From Macrostomum hystrix (Eukaryota > Platyhelminthes > Macrostomidae): a DNA stretch of 64,000 nucleotides. The DNA lies in the NCBI GenBank assembly GCA_950097015.1, contig CATNEN010000014.1, forward strand, positions 124,001 through 188,000. The letters are read 5' to 3'. Positions 1-10,817 of the stretch are shown here, one piece after another. A model generated the notes under the pieces. It saw only the letters and a list, made by a program, of their open reading frames with translations. It was not told the origin of the DNA and searched no databases. Every line of letters begins with the position of its first letter. Positions within the stretch are counted from its first letter, which is position 1. The translations under genes were made by a program, and so were the position numbers.

Positions 1-173
1 CTCTCCAGTATTCGTGTGCTTGATCAAATTGGTTCGCTTTATTTTTTGTTTTATTTAGAAAAACTACAAATTTATACTCACATTCAGGCATACTACACAT
101 AATTTGTAATACTTTTAAAATTGCATGCTTGTTAAAATAGACTACAGATAAGTAACCCCTGAATATTCTACAG

Positions 174-2918
174 GCCGTGGATCCTTTGGCTCCGTGCACA
201 AGTGTTTCTTTAATGGACATACTCGGGCACTAAAGAAACTAAACCTTGCTAATACCAGCGTGCGTGCAGGATGGTAAGTTGGGAGTCGTGATGGATTTCT
301 AAAGCCAACATTATGCTAGTTTGCTGCCTCTGAGAAATAGCACAGCAGGAATCGCGACCCTGCGAGAATTACAACCCTAAATGTTCTGCTAACAATTGTC
401 AAGACTAACTTCATTCAATTTCCGCCGTTATACGAGTACTATCAAATTTTACTAGGTTCTCGCTTTAACTCTATAGCATACCCTAAAGTTGTAACAGCTG
501 CACATTGTGCTTTTCTCTTGGAATAAAAGGTACTTAATAAGAATTATTCTAATTAAGTACCTTTACTTCTTAGTTGGTCTATACGTACTCTTAGACAAAT
601 ATTTGGTTTTGGTATTTTTCTATTTTTATGAGTTTTTTTCTCTGTACGAATGCCTAATACTTATTTCCTTGTAATACCGTTGAGAAGTTTTCGTATATTT
701 ATTTTCATGCTCGTAAATTTAAACAAAAAACATATAATTTTAAATAATAAGCTACAGTAACTCGTACACTGGTCAACTCTGTGTACGCCTAACAAGTTGG
801 GCAAAGAAGCCAAAGATTTGCCGAGATTTACAAGTAAACAATTTTATAGTAATTTTAACATTGTTTTACACTATTTTCTTACAGGATTCGAGAGAGATTA
901 GTCAATGAGATTGAACTGCTTCATAAAGTTGGGTCAGAAAGTGAAGCTTTCGTAAGAATCTATTCCGTTTGCACTGAAAACGGCGGAGGAGTAATCGGTT
1001 ACGTGATGGAGTACTTTAAATTCGGCAATCTGCGATCTGTGTTTAATAAGATGAAAAGCTACGTAAGAATCGCGATATGTTTTATTTGCATATGCGTTTG
1101 CTCATAATACTCGTACTTCCAAGATATTTAGTAAAAACTAATTACCAACAATGAAGGTGAATTCGCTTTTTCAGAGACTTGACTGCCAAAACTTCCCCTG
1201 GCTAGCGGCGTACCTTTTGCATCAGATTTCTGTTGGACTGCGGTACCTTCAAGAGGGTCGACAGGAGATTCTAATGCATAGAGATGTAGCCATCGACAAT
1301 ATTTTTGTTAATGGAAATATGCAAGCTAAGGTGAGCTTTCTTTTTTAAAATGTGCTTAAGTCTCGTAATGCATTTTCGACCCTATTGTCGGTTTAATTTA
1401 CCGCGGAATTTTTTTAAGTCTGGAAAATAAATACTCGTAGATCTTCGTGTTGGTTCATTTTTATAATTCATGATCCACTAAGAGAGAGCATTAACTGTTG
1501 CGCAGGGTTCATTTTACGATTTTTTTTCTTGTCGCAGTCCATGTACACCAGCGCTCAAACAGTTCACAGTACTGAAAGCTGCTTGAACTGATATGTGCAC
1601 CTTTCCATGCTTTGCAGAAGTCTCTTAAACCAGTTTCCTGATTATCAATCCTAACGATCTGTTCACACTGCTGCTAGATTTCAGTTGATCAGATATGTCT
1701 TGTGCCTCTTATTTTTATACCTTTTTACACTATTTAAGTGACTTACTGGCTCAGCTAATGGGGGTGCTATTGAGACACGAGCCTGTCATACTGCCTAACC
1801 CTCTCTTCTCACAGCTGGGCGATTTTGGCCTGTCTCGACGCCTAAATGAGCTACTTGGTCAGGACACTCTTCACTTTGAAAGCCTAGTGGGCATCGAGCG
1901 CCGACCTCCAGAGCTGCTGCTTGACCCGCTGCGCCCACCAAGCATTTATATTGATCGCTACCTGTTCGGCATTTGCCTATTCGAGGCGCTGACTTGCAGT
2001 TCGCTGAGACATCGCATAGGAGACAATGTGGCTAGCTTCAGGGATTTACTGATCGAGGGTCGGCATGCGGACTATCTTGTTGACGCCATTCGTCGCGACT
2101 GCTTCGACGCTTACCCACAGAGATTGCGCCAACCAACCTCGGAATTCCAGCGCATGTGCACGGTTCTTACTGACGCGATGCAGCGATGTCTAGCATCGGA
2201 CCCGGAAGAGCGACCTGCTTTCAGTTGGCTCTGTGATCAGATTCAAGAAGTGGGCAACATAAACTGCGACGGCGTCAGACGTGAACTGGAGTTAGCTCGC
2301 ACCCTCTTGCAGTCGGATGCATTAGACAATTCAGAAGCTACCTTCGCTAGCGGCTGGGCAGCTACGAATGGCGAGGGATTTGACAGTTCAATTCGAACTA
2401 CAAATACCAGTCTCAGCAGCATGCTGCAGCCGGGAGACTTTAGTGTGGCCTCAACTATGCCGCTTGAGTATAGTCATCAGTTTAGTACTAACCTGAGAGT
2501 GGGTGAAGTGCAAGGTGCTATTATTAGTGTAGGCACACCTTCGCAGGAAGGAGCAGGGGCGCACCGACAGACGCTGCAGCAGCGCAGGTTTACCAGTAAG
2601 CTGGCACCCAATCAGCTGCTGGCTGCAATATTTCAGTCCAGCCCACTGCGCGATGCCTGGCCTGAGCTTCTGCGTGCTCTTGGCGCTCCCGAGCAGGCCG
2701 TAGCCGAAGCTGCGCTGGCAGCCCGCACAGCCGGCCGTCGAGATGCAGACGCCGCAATTGAATCTCTGCGACTGCTACCTGCGCCACCCACCGTTAGGCA
2801 GCTAGCTGAAGGCCTGGCTGCCGCTCGTTGCTCTGATTCAACGCTTCGTCTCCTTGGCCGTCTGCAGGAGAAGTACTGCTCCCCGCTGTCATCGAGTGAG
2901 TCCACCGCTGTTCGGTAA
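174..2918 (+). CDS. RIPK-like protein kinase with C-terminal death-like domain (5'-partial)
   Basis: Four exons are supported: 174-273, 885-1062, 1175-1330 and 1815-2918. All have AG/GT borders and matching phases (2+96+2, 1+177, 156, then to a TAA stop). The upstream exon(s) lie outside the window. In order, the protein shows a glycine loop GRGSFGSV, the ATP lysine in ALKKL, an alpha-C glutamate in NEIELL, the hinge VMEYFKFGNL, the catalytic loop HRDVAIDN, DFG, an RPPELL in place of APE, and the C-lobe DPEERPAF. So the kinase looks catalytically complete. A low-complexity Ser/Thr linker follows. The last 90 or so residues start near WPELLRALGAP and have the W..LL..LG and TV..LA..L spacing of a death domain. 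Kinase followed by death domain is the RIPK1 order; IRAK/Pelle have it reversed. Kinase identity is firm. The RIPK-like label is inferred from domain order, and the death domain is my reading of a weak pattern. Confidence 0.85.
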
Positions 2919-3926
2919 ACCAACTGTCCCTAGCGCCACTGCATTCGCTTTGGGGTTGAAAGATTAGTGTTCATTGTAACGATCTAAACGATAATTTGTC
3001 CGCTCGTTTGTTTCCTCATGTTCCATTTTGAAGCCTTGAACTCGAACATGCAAGCTTTTCAAATTTATTTTTATGGTTTCCTGTGTATAGTTGTGATATT
3101 GTTTACAAACAGGTCTGATTGCTGCATTTTCTCATGTAAGTTCTAGCCCTCGTTATTATTCAAGATTTTATTTCTCGGCACTTAAAGCAGAAATTTGCGA
3201 ATCAACATTTCCTAAACCCTAAACTCTTAAACGTACACTTATGTTAACTAACGTGAAATGACTCGATTATAACTAATATGATTTGTTTTAGATATCGTTT
3301 TTTCCTGCTTGCTTCGTTCAAGTTGCGAAGTCAGCATACATGCCTCTTGTTTTTATATAAAAAATATGGATTGTTTTATTTAAAACTGGTTGGAGTTTGT
3401 TTGTTTTTTGAAGGCGACCTTATGGATATTATTTTACTTCGATTTTTTGTGTCCGCCACTGATTCAGTTATAACTGATTGCTTGAGCAGCTAATGTTAAC
3501 TACGAGCTATAAATACGAGTAAATACGTATAAATGCCTCGTAATAACATATTTGGCAGCCGTTTGTTACATTTAGATTTTTATTGAAATTCGATGCCATT
3601 TGGACTTCTGTTGCACTGTTATTTCAACAGTGACACTTAAACGGAACTTTTTGCCGCCTCAAATCGATTTCTAGCAGTTAACACTGGCTTAGCCTATTAT
3701 TGTGCGATTCACGTAAATTACACAGGCGAAATCAGCATTTTATCCTCTCGATTCGCGTAATCTACGAGCGCATATATTTTCGTATTATGATCACTTCAAA
3801 CTTTAATAAACTCAGATCATTAAATCAGCTTCTGCCACTGAAAAACGAGTACGCTTAACACATTCAGTCAAATACCAACACTGAGGTGAAAATGCAAGCG
3901 GGAAACTAATTAGCTCAATTCTAAAT
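2919..3926. other. intergenic, no gene recognised
   Basis: AT-rich sequence between the kinase stop and the LTR element. It presumably holds the kinase 3'UTR. The short open frames here have no recognisable domain. Confidence 0.5.
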
Positions 3927-4134
3927 TGTTATGTTAGAAGTCAAGGCGAGTGTGTGCGAGCTACGAAACGCTTAAAGCCAGCGATGGGCAGAGAGCCGAT
4001 ATATCTATTATTGTTTAGTCAAGTGCAGTGAGCAATGTACATTGTACGCGTCAATGGGGGACTGGGGGCAGGTGCACTGAGAGAGAAAGAGAAAGACTGC
4101 ACATCGGCTAGCCAGCATCGATCATTACACAACA
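3927..4134 (-). repeat. 3' LTR of the Ty3/gypsy element
   Basis: 208 bp, TG...CA bounded. Matches 8548-8755 with one visible substitution. The TAAAT target duplication is directly outside it. Confidence 0.95.
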
Positions 4135-4435
4135 CCTCCTTATATTGAAAGTACGAATATAATGGCACGAAAAGAGTAGAACGAATATAGTAGCACGAAT
4201 GGAGTCGCACGAAAACAGTTGAATGGGGAAAAATAAAAACATTGAAATATTTTACGATCATATGGAACAATACAATATTATTGTTGAAAAATATCATTTT
4301 AGACCGTTTGTTAAATCGCACGCTTGAGCAGCAAAGACAACACATCAACTTCTGCCATACCTCCTTTCACCAAAATTATAGGAACTTAAAAAGAGCTTCC
4401 AGTTCATTTAAATTCAGTCAACAGTCAGTTTTCAC

Positions 4436-7400
4436 TCACCACGAGGCCTGGTACCTCTGCGGCTGATGGACAAGCCGACCTCGCTTGGTCCGGAACCCAG
4501 AGTCGTCCGAGCTTGAGCACGGTTGCACAGATGCCGGCTGCTCAGCTGGCTGCACTGGCTCTGCAGGCTGCTCTGTCGCCGGTTGCACGGGTGCCTGCTG
4601 GTCGTCCGCCTCCGACAGATTGACATCCTCATCAGCCACTGGGTAGCTTTCATGGAATGGCACGCCGATCTCACGTGGCCTGATAAACCGCCGGTTGCGC
4701 CTGAGCAGCTGGCCCGACTCCGTGCGAAGCCAGTACGACCGCGGGCTGCCGTCCACCTCGCTGTCGACCTCGGCAGCCACCCAGTTCCGACGATCGCACT
4801 GAAGCCAGACTGGCTCGCCGACCTCCAAGCGTCGAAGTGCGCGCGCACTGCGGTTGTAGAGCTGAGCTGCCCGGGTCCGCTCCTTCTGGAATGCTTCGAT
4901 GCTGGCATGCACGTAGGTCTCCCGAGGCCGCAGATCTTGCACCGTTGTCGGCAGGTCGCACCGCAGTTTCCGGCCAAACGCCATTTCCGCCGGGCTGGGG
5001 AAGCCGCTGCCGACCGGCGTGTTGCGATAGTGCAAAAGGGCCAGTGCCAGGCTCTGTCCAGTCTCCTGGCACTTCTTCATCATATTCTTGGCAGTCTGCA
5101 CATATCGCTCTGCTTTGCCGTTGGACTGCGGGTAGGCCGGACTCGATGTCCGGTGCTCCACTTGAAATCTGGTCATGAACTGGCGGAACTCTCCTGCGGT
5201 GAACTGCGGCCCGTTGTCACTGATGAGCTTCTCTGGCACTCCAAAGTTCTGAAAATGGTCTTGGAGCACCTGAACTACTGCCAGGCTTGTTGTCGACCGC
5301 AGGCGGGTGATGCTCATCCAGTGGCTGTAGGCGTCTACGTACACCAGGTGCGCAGCGCCACGGAACTCGAACAAGTCGGTCGAGCAGACTTGGAACGGAA
5401 ACTCGGGCATTTCAACGATCATCAAAGTCTCCTTTGACTGGGCCTTCATGTTACGCTGGCAGGCCTCGCACTGGCTGACAGTTCGCTCGATGCAGGTGCG
5501 CATTCCTGGCCAGTAAAAATAATCTTTGGCTTTCAGGTCCATCTTGACGATTCCAGGGTGTCCAGCGTGCAAAATTCTTAGGATCGAGCTTCTGGCGCTG
5601 CCGGCTGGCACGTAGATGCGGTCCTTCAGGCACAGGAGTCCTGAGACGAAAGTCAGATCATGGCGAAGATCCCAAAATACTTTCAAATCGTCAGGTAGTC
5701 GGTTTCGATGCTCGGGCCATCCGGCTTGAATGACCTTCTGCAGACGCTGGCTCGTCTGGTCTGCAGCCGTGGCCTTCTTGATCATTGTCAGAATCTCGCG
5801 GTCTCCACTGAAGCATCGCTCCACAGCTAGCACTTGTCCGTCCAAAGCTTCCTCCAGCAGAAGCGTCAGGCTGTCCGTCTTTCCGTGAGCTCGGCTTAGC
5901 GTGTCTGCGACGTACAGCTCCTTTCCTGGTGTGTACTTCACACGAATGTCGTAGGGCTGCAGCTGCAGCAACAAGCGCTGGATGCGCGGCGTGGTGTCAC
6001 AGAGCTGCTTCTTTAAGATGGACTCCAGTGGCTTATGGTCACTCTGGACATTGACAGTGCGGCCCCAGAGGTAGCGGTGAAATTTCTTGCAGCCGTACAC
6101 AATAGCCAGGAGCTCCTTCTCAATCTGCGAGTATGCCTGCTGAGCTTTAGTCATGGCTGATGAAGCGAACTCAACCGGACGGTCCTCTTGGAGTAGCACA
6201 GCACCGATGCCGCTCTTGCTGGCATCCACAGACACGGTGACTGGCTTGCTGACGTCAAATGTGGCCAAAACCCTGTTAGAACACAGCTCCGTGATGATCG
6301 AGTCGTACGCCTCGTCGTGCTGATGCGTCCAGCTCCAAATGACGTCTTTCTTGAGCAGGTGTCTAAGCGGCTCTGCAGTAGCGGAAAGATGAGGACAAAA
6401 CTTGGCCAGGTACGTCACACAGCCGAGAAATCGCCTTAGCTGCTCCTTCTTCGAAGTGAGACCTTCAACATCATTCGGCCGGATCATTTCTTTGATGGCT
6501 TTGACCTTCATTGGATCTGCTCGCAACCCTTCCGAGCTGAGCACATCGCCTAGGTAGTTGAGCTCTTGGACACCGACTCGCATCTTCTGTGGGTTCAGTG
6601 TCACCTTGGCACGCTTGCACTGCTCCAGGAGCTCTCGCACAGCTTGGTCGTGCTCCTCGACTGTTCTTCCCCACACGATGATGTCGTCAAAGAAGTTCTT
6701 AGAGTTTCTCACGTTGTTTGTGACGTTTTCTTCCATTCTCTTCTGGAAGACCTCGGGAATGGATGAGAGACCGTATGGAACTCGTTTCCAGCGATATCGG
6801 CCGAACGGGGTGTGGAACGTGGTCAGGAAGGAGCTTTCATCATCGAGTTTTAGTTGGTGAAAGCTCTCGTTCGCATCGAATGAGCTGTACAGGATGGCTC
6901 CAGCAGTCGCAGCTCGAACTTCCTCGGCGGTGGGGATCGGGTGGTACTCTCTGATGATGAACCTGTTCAGGTAGGTCGGATCTAGACACAGTCGCATCGA
7001 GCCGTCCTTCTTCCACATGATGGCCACATTGGAGACCCACTGCGTCGGTTCGTCGACTCGCGCGATCGTTCCTTCCTTCTCCAGTCTCTCCAGCTCGCAC
7101 TTCAGAGGTTGATACGCAGCAAATGGCACCTTGCGAGGAGGCTGCACTTTAGGCACTGCGTTGTCCGACAGTTGAATGGTGTATGGCTGCTTCATGCAAC
7201 CAACGCCGTTGAATACTTCTGGGAAGCTGGCCTTTAACTGGCTGGAGTTCAGTTCCGATAACTGCTGCTTGCTCACCTTGCTGATGCTGCTTGGACTCTG
7301 CTGCAACGAGAACAGCTTCTTGACCAGCTGCAGCTCTTCAATCGCTGACTTCCAGCCGATGATGGGCGTGGAGTTCTCGCCGACAACAACAAACTGCAGT

Positions 7401-8512
7401 CGGGCATTCTTCCGGCAGGGCGAAGACACAGTCAAGTACGTGATGCCGACCACGTCCAGCAGCTGCTTGTTGTACGTTGTCAGAGTCCAGGATGTCGGCT
7501 CAATCGATGCTGCAGGGGCGAGCTGGATCAGCCGTTTCAGAGGGATCACGTTGACGTCCGCACCGGTGTCCACCTTGAACTGCAGCTTTCTTCCAGAGTC
7601 CGTGACAGTCAGGCACACCATCATCGCCGAGCTGTCGGTTTGCGCCTTGGTTCGAGCACCTGGCTGCTCCACGGTCATGATTGCTGCAGCCGGGCCATCA
7701 CCTGCGGACTCGGTCTCGGTGTTCTCCACCAGCTCGTTGACCTTCTTAGCTGAGCGGCACACGGACGAGAAATGGTTTGCGCGACCACAGTTATTGCAGG
7801 TCTTTCCGAATGCCGGGCACTTGCGCCGCTCATGCTGCTGTCCGCAGAAGCCGCAGCTGCGAGCCGACTTGGCATTGCTGGCGGGCTGCGACCGGCTGGT
7901 TCGGCCTTGAACTGCCTCGACGGACGCTGGCGCGGGTGCAGGCGTTGCTCGGCTGATCTGCGCTGTGGCCAGGGTCCGAGCCTGCCGCTTCGAAGTCTCC
8001 GACGCTCGACCCATCTGGATGGCGCGGTCCAGCGTCAGCTTTGTCTCGCGGAGAAGCCTCTCCCTCAGAGCTGGGTCGTTCGCACCGATGACGATCTGAT
8101 CTCGAATGACGCTGTTCTCGATGGTCTCCTTGTTCGCTGGCTCGCTGTAGTTGCATCGCTTGATGAGCTGGCGAAGTGAGCCGACGAATTGGTCGAAGTC
8201 CTCAGCTTCTCCTTGCACTCTTGTTCGAAGCTGGTAGCGCTCAAAGGTCTCATTCGACAGAGGCTCGCAGTACTCTTGGAACGCACTCTTTACAGCTGCG
8301 TACGTTGCTACTTGGTCTGCAGGAAACGTGGAGAATACGTCCTGTCCATCGGATCCCAGCGCGGTCAGGAGAACAGCGATCTTCACTTCTTCACTTTCTT
8401 CAGTCCTCTTCGTAGCTTTCATGTAGAAATCAAATGCACTGATCCATCGCCTCCAGTTGTCTGCCCTATTGGTGTCAAAAATCATGGGCTCTGGCGGCCT
8501 CAATCCATCCAT
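4436..8512 (-). CDS. Ty3/gypsy Gag-Pol polyprotein (1358 aa)
   Basis: Single uninterrupted frame for the structural and enzymatic proteins of the element. Gag occupies about the first 215 residues. Two zinc knuckles follow (CGFCGQQHERRKC and CNNCGRANHFSSVC, about 220-250). Next come a retropepsin-type protease with active site DTGADV near 314, a reverse transcriptase with FFDDIIV near 607 (the usual YVDD has Phe-Phe before the two Asp), an RNase H domain around 750-830 with VSVDASKSG, an integrase zinc domain (HPGIV... CEAC, about 985-1015), and the DDE core with STDLF, SDNGPQF and NGKAERY (D near 1099). The C-terminal tail is Gln/Pro-rich. The start is the first ATG after the primer-binding site, 36 bp from the LTR. 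Gag and Pol share one frame, so no frameshift site is needed. Domain order protease-RT-RNase H-integrase fixes it as Ty3/gypsy rather than Copia. Confidence 0.97.
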   Translation of the reverse strand: MDGLRPPEPMIFDTNRADNWRRWISAFDFYMKATKRTEESEEVKIAVLLTALGSDGQDVFSTFPADQVATYAAVKSAFQEYCEPLSNETFERYQLRTRVQGEAEDFDQFVGSLRQLIKRCNYSEPANKETIENSVIRDQIVIGANDPALRERLLRETKLTLDRAIQMGRASETSKRQARTLATAQISRATPAPAPASVEAVQGRTSRSQPASNAKSARSCGFCGQQHERRKCPAFGKTCNNCGRANHFSSVCRSAKKVNELVENTETESAGDGPAAAIMTVEQPGARTKAQTDSSAMMVCLTVTDSGRKLQFKVDTGADVNVIPLKRLIQLAPAASIEPTSWTLTTYNKQLLDVVGITYLTVSSPCRKNARLQFVVVGENSTPIIGWKSAIEELQLVKKLFSLQQSPSSISKVSKQQLSELNSSQLKASFPEVFNGVGCMKQPYTIQLSDNAVPKVQPPRKVPFAAYQPLKCELERLEKEGTIARVDEPTQWVSNVAIMWKKDGSMRLCLDPTYLNRFIIREYHPIPTAEEVRAATAGAILYSSFDANESFHQLKLDDESSFLTTFHTPFGRYRWKRVPYGLSSIPEVFQKRMEENVTNNVRNSKNFFDDIIVWGRTVEEHDQAVRELLEQCKRAKVTLNPQKMRVGVQELNYLGDVLSSEGLRADPMKVKAIKEMIRPNDVEGLTSKKEQLRRFLGCVTYLAKFCPHLSATAEPLRHLLKKDVIWSWTHQHDEAYDSIITELCSNRVLATFDVSKPVTVSVDASKSGIGAVLLQEDRPVEFASSAMTKAQQAYSQIEKELLAIVYGCKKFHRYLWGRTVNVQSDHKPLESILKKQLCDTTPRIQRLLLQLQPYDIRVKYTPGKELYVADTLSRAHGKTDSLTLLLEEALDGQVLAVERCFSGDREILTMIKKATAADQTSQRLQKVIQAGWPEHRNRLPDDLKVFWDLRHDLTFVSGLLCLKDRIYVPAGSARSSILRILHAGHPGIVKMDLKAKDYFYWPGMRTCIERTVSQCEACQRNMKAQSKETLMIVEMPEFPFQVCSTDLFEFRGAAHLVYVDAYSHWMSITRLRSTTSLAVVQVLQDHFQNFGVPEKLISDNGPQFTAGEFRQFMTRFQVEHRTSSPAYPQSNGKAERYVQTAKNMMKKCQETGQSLALALLHYRNTPVGSGFPSPAEMAFGRKLRCDLPTTVQDLRPRETYVHASIEAFQKERTRAAQLYNRSARALRRLEVGEPVWLQCDRRNWVAAEVDSEVDGSPRSYWLRTESGQLLRRNRRFIRPREIGVPFHESYPVADEDVNLSEADDQQAPVQPATEQPAEPVQPAEQPASVQPCSSSDDSGFRTKRGRLVHQPQRYQASW

Positions 8513-8529
8513 GCTGGCTTGCTAGAAAG

Positions 8530-8547
8530 TTTAGACTTGCGACGCCA
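8530..8547 (-). other. primer-binding site of the Ty3/gypsy element
   Basis: Reading the minus strand away from the 5' LTR, the next bases are TGGCGTCGCAAGTC. They start with the TGG that pairs with a tRNA CCA end, with no gap from the LTR. The primer would be a tRNA ending TGCGACGCCA; I cannot name it. Confidence 0.7.
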
Positions 8548-8755
8548 TGTTATGTTAGAAGTCAAGGCGAGTGTGTGCGAGCTACGAAACGCTTAAAGCC
8601 AGCGATGGGCAGAGAGCCGATATATATATTATTGTTTAGTCAAGTGCAGTGAGCAATGTACATTGTACGCGTCAATGGGGGACTGGGGGCAGGTGCACTG
8701 AGAGAGAAAGAGAAAGACTGCACATCGGCTAGCCAGCATCGATCATTACACAACA
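8548..8755 (-). repeat. 5' LTR of the Ty3/gypsy element
   Basis: 208-bp partner of 3927-4134. In minus orientation it precedes the primer-binding site and gag-pol. Confidence 0.95.
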
Positions 8756-8847
8756 TAAATCACTATTGAACTTGATACTTATCACCGCAATTATTAGCGA
8801 GCGATATTCGCGCTAAATTCCGAAATACGAGTAAAACTATTTTTCTA

Positions 8848-9110
8848 CTAGGTTAACAGTAGAACAACCAGGGGGCCGTTTTTTCACCCTTGACAATTCT
8901 TATCTGCGCCCGAACGGAGCAACGCAAGCAAACGAAACACAAGAACACGGGCCAAATTTTTGTTGCGGATCTTCTGAAAGAAGAACCATGTCGCCAGCCC
9001 TTCAGACCTTCAAGATACTCAACGGTTCTGACCGTTTTTCCCATAGGCGCTAATATATTTCGTACACCCCTATACATGAATTTGCACTGCGCCTCAGTGC
9101 GGCTTTGTTA
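8848..9110 (+). repeat. dispersed repeat, copy 1
   Basis: About 260 bp clearly homologous to 38325-38590, same orientation. Shared blocks include TTAACAGTAGA near the start, CACGGGCCAA, CTTCAGACC and TTGCACTGCGCCTCAGTGCGG. The family is not recognised. The copy ends where an integrase fragment begins. Confidence 0.8.
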
Positions 9111-9114
9111 CAGC

Positions 9115-9249
9115 TGCGCTGTCTGCCAGGAGAAGAAGGCAGGTTTACAGCCCAAAACGCCGCTCGGAGAGCTGCCTATCGGATCGCCATGGGACTCGGT
9201 GGCCATCGACATCATCAAGGTGGCACCATTATCACGCGCCAACAATTAC
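9115..9249 (+). pseudogene. Ty3/gypsy integrase fragment
   Basis: About 45 codons read C-A-V-C-Q, then PLGELPIGSPWDSVAIDI. This is the junction between the second half of the integrase HHCC zinc finger and the first strand of the catalytic core, with the first catalytic Asp in AIDI. Nothing before or after continues the domain. It is a fossil fragment of a different element from the intact one next door: that one reads FQVCSTDLF at the same place. Confidence 0.75.
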
Positions 9250-9259
9250 CACCATGCGC

Positions 9260-10684
9260 CCAAAACGGCACTTTCACGCACAGACCATTTCAGTCGGACA
9301 CACAAACAAACAACTAAATCTTAGAGATTTAGTATAGTAGGAGTACATTTATATGCATACAAAAAATATATATATTTGTATGCATGTAGATGTATTCTGC
9401 ATACAAATATATACAAAAGCAAAGATAAAAATACGCGCTTTGCGCGCTCTCGCTCGCAGAAGAGACGAGAGGGACAGTTTGCACTATAGGGGTCAGTTTA
9501 TTATTATTAATATTTTGCGCACCCTTTAAAGGTGCTCATTTTTTATTTTCAGCGAATAGTTTGTCCTGCAGGTCAGACTCCAGTGTGGCTGTCAGCGTTG
9601 TGGTCCGGCCTCGGCCTCGTCGGAGACGCTCAGTCAGATGGAGCAACAGGATGATCGCCGGCGGGTTATATATAGATGTCCGTGGCCGATACAAAGCCGA
9701 GCCTTGCTCCAGGTCCCTATATCAAATATATAAGGAATGACAATGGATGAATAAAATAATATTCGAGATAAATTGAGATTTGCTAATCTAAGCATAAAAC
9801 TTATTCTTGATCGGGAACGGCTCGGTGACAATCTATGGTAGAATCCCTGGCAAAGTAAACTTTTATGCAGTGAACGCGTTCGGTGCCCTAATTAGTTTCT
9901 GGGCATACATATATATGTATAAACTGTCAAATTAGATCAAACTATCACTTAGATTGCGGAGAGTTTGTTGAAGCTTAAGCGTTTTACTGGAGAGTACGAG
10001 TACGACAAGTAATTTGGCTCATCTGGAAAATCGGAGCATCAATACTATCCACACATATTTGCAATTAATCTCTCAAGACACACGTTCACCGGAGGCAAGT
10101 TGTTAGTGCAATTTTTTTTCTAAGTGAACCTGTATCAGCGGTACATAAGACAAAAGAAAGTTAGCATCGATATAAACGGCCCGCCTCAGAAATATATTTT
10201 TCGTACTTTGTGCGTGGAGCCTGCAGCTTGGAATAGCTGCTTCTGACCAATGAGGTGTCACACAGGCTGCCCCAAACACTTTATCGCAGTCCATGGGAAC
10301 CGCTTAAAAAAAAAAATAATTTCGCACTATGTTACGAATCGTACTGTGTAGGACTAGATCTTGCAAACTTTAAGCTTGTTAGCAACTGAAGCCGCCAAGT
10401 TCAATTACATAAGTGGTAAGTTTCACTTGTATTGAGTAGTCGCAGTAAGGCCTTAGCTACCTCGTAATAACCATGTACTGGCCAATGCTTTTACACGTAA
10501 AAGGTCATTAATTTGAAACGATTTCTATCCAAAGTTTATGGATCACCGCGGAACAACTTCTGCGCACTTAGCTTATGTTTATTAGTTTTTGCCAATCACG
10601 ACGTGAACGCCATGGATTACTTTGACGAGTACACATAGCCTCTTCTGGCCTAATTACAATTGGTTTATTACTTTTTATTTACAG
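9260..10684. other. intergenic, no gene recognised
   Basis: It holds a Helitron-like terminal motif (around 9290-9340, shared with 47.4 kb) and a perfect 10-bp-arm AT hairpin at 9354-9384. A GC-richer block at 9555-9720 does not resolve into a known product. The stretch nearest 10.7 kb probably contains the promoter of the transporter gene. Confidence 0.4.
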
Positions 10685-10817
10685 AGCAAAGTGAGGCCAA
10701 AAATTTACGAAAATTCCGACGATAAATACCAAAACCCTGGTGCGTTTCAAAAGCAAGAAATTACCTTCTGAAGAACTCCAGGTTATCGGTGATACAGCTA
10801 TATAACTCTATTTGGGC

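Larger units (their letters stand above)
3927..8755 (-). mobile_element. Ty3/gypsy LTR retrotransposon, full length
   Basis: Two 208-bp LTRs (3927-4134 and 8548-8755) both start TGTTATG and end ACAACA. They differ at one base that I can find (C in the left, A in the right, in the AT-rich stretch after GAGAGCCGATAT). The insertion is flanked by a perfect 5-bp target duplication, TAAAT, at 3922-3926 and 8756-8760. In minus orientation the 5' LTR is on the right. A primer-binding site beginning TGGCGTCGCA lies directly next to it, and a short polypurine tract (AAGGAGG) abuts the 3' LTR. One long gag-pol frame is intact. Near-identical LTRs plus an intact frame point to recent insertion. No env-like frame is present in the roughly 300 bp between the pol stop and the 3' LTR. 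Confidence 0.97.

Noticed and set aside
4523-8596. Large frames on both strands over the Ty3/gypsy element
   Set aside because: They are shadows of the intact gag-pol frame.
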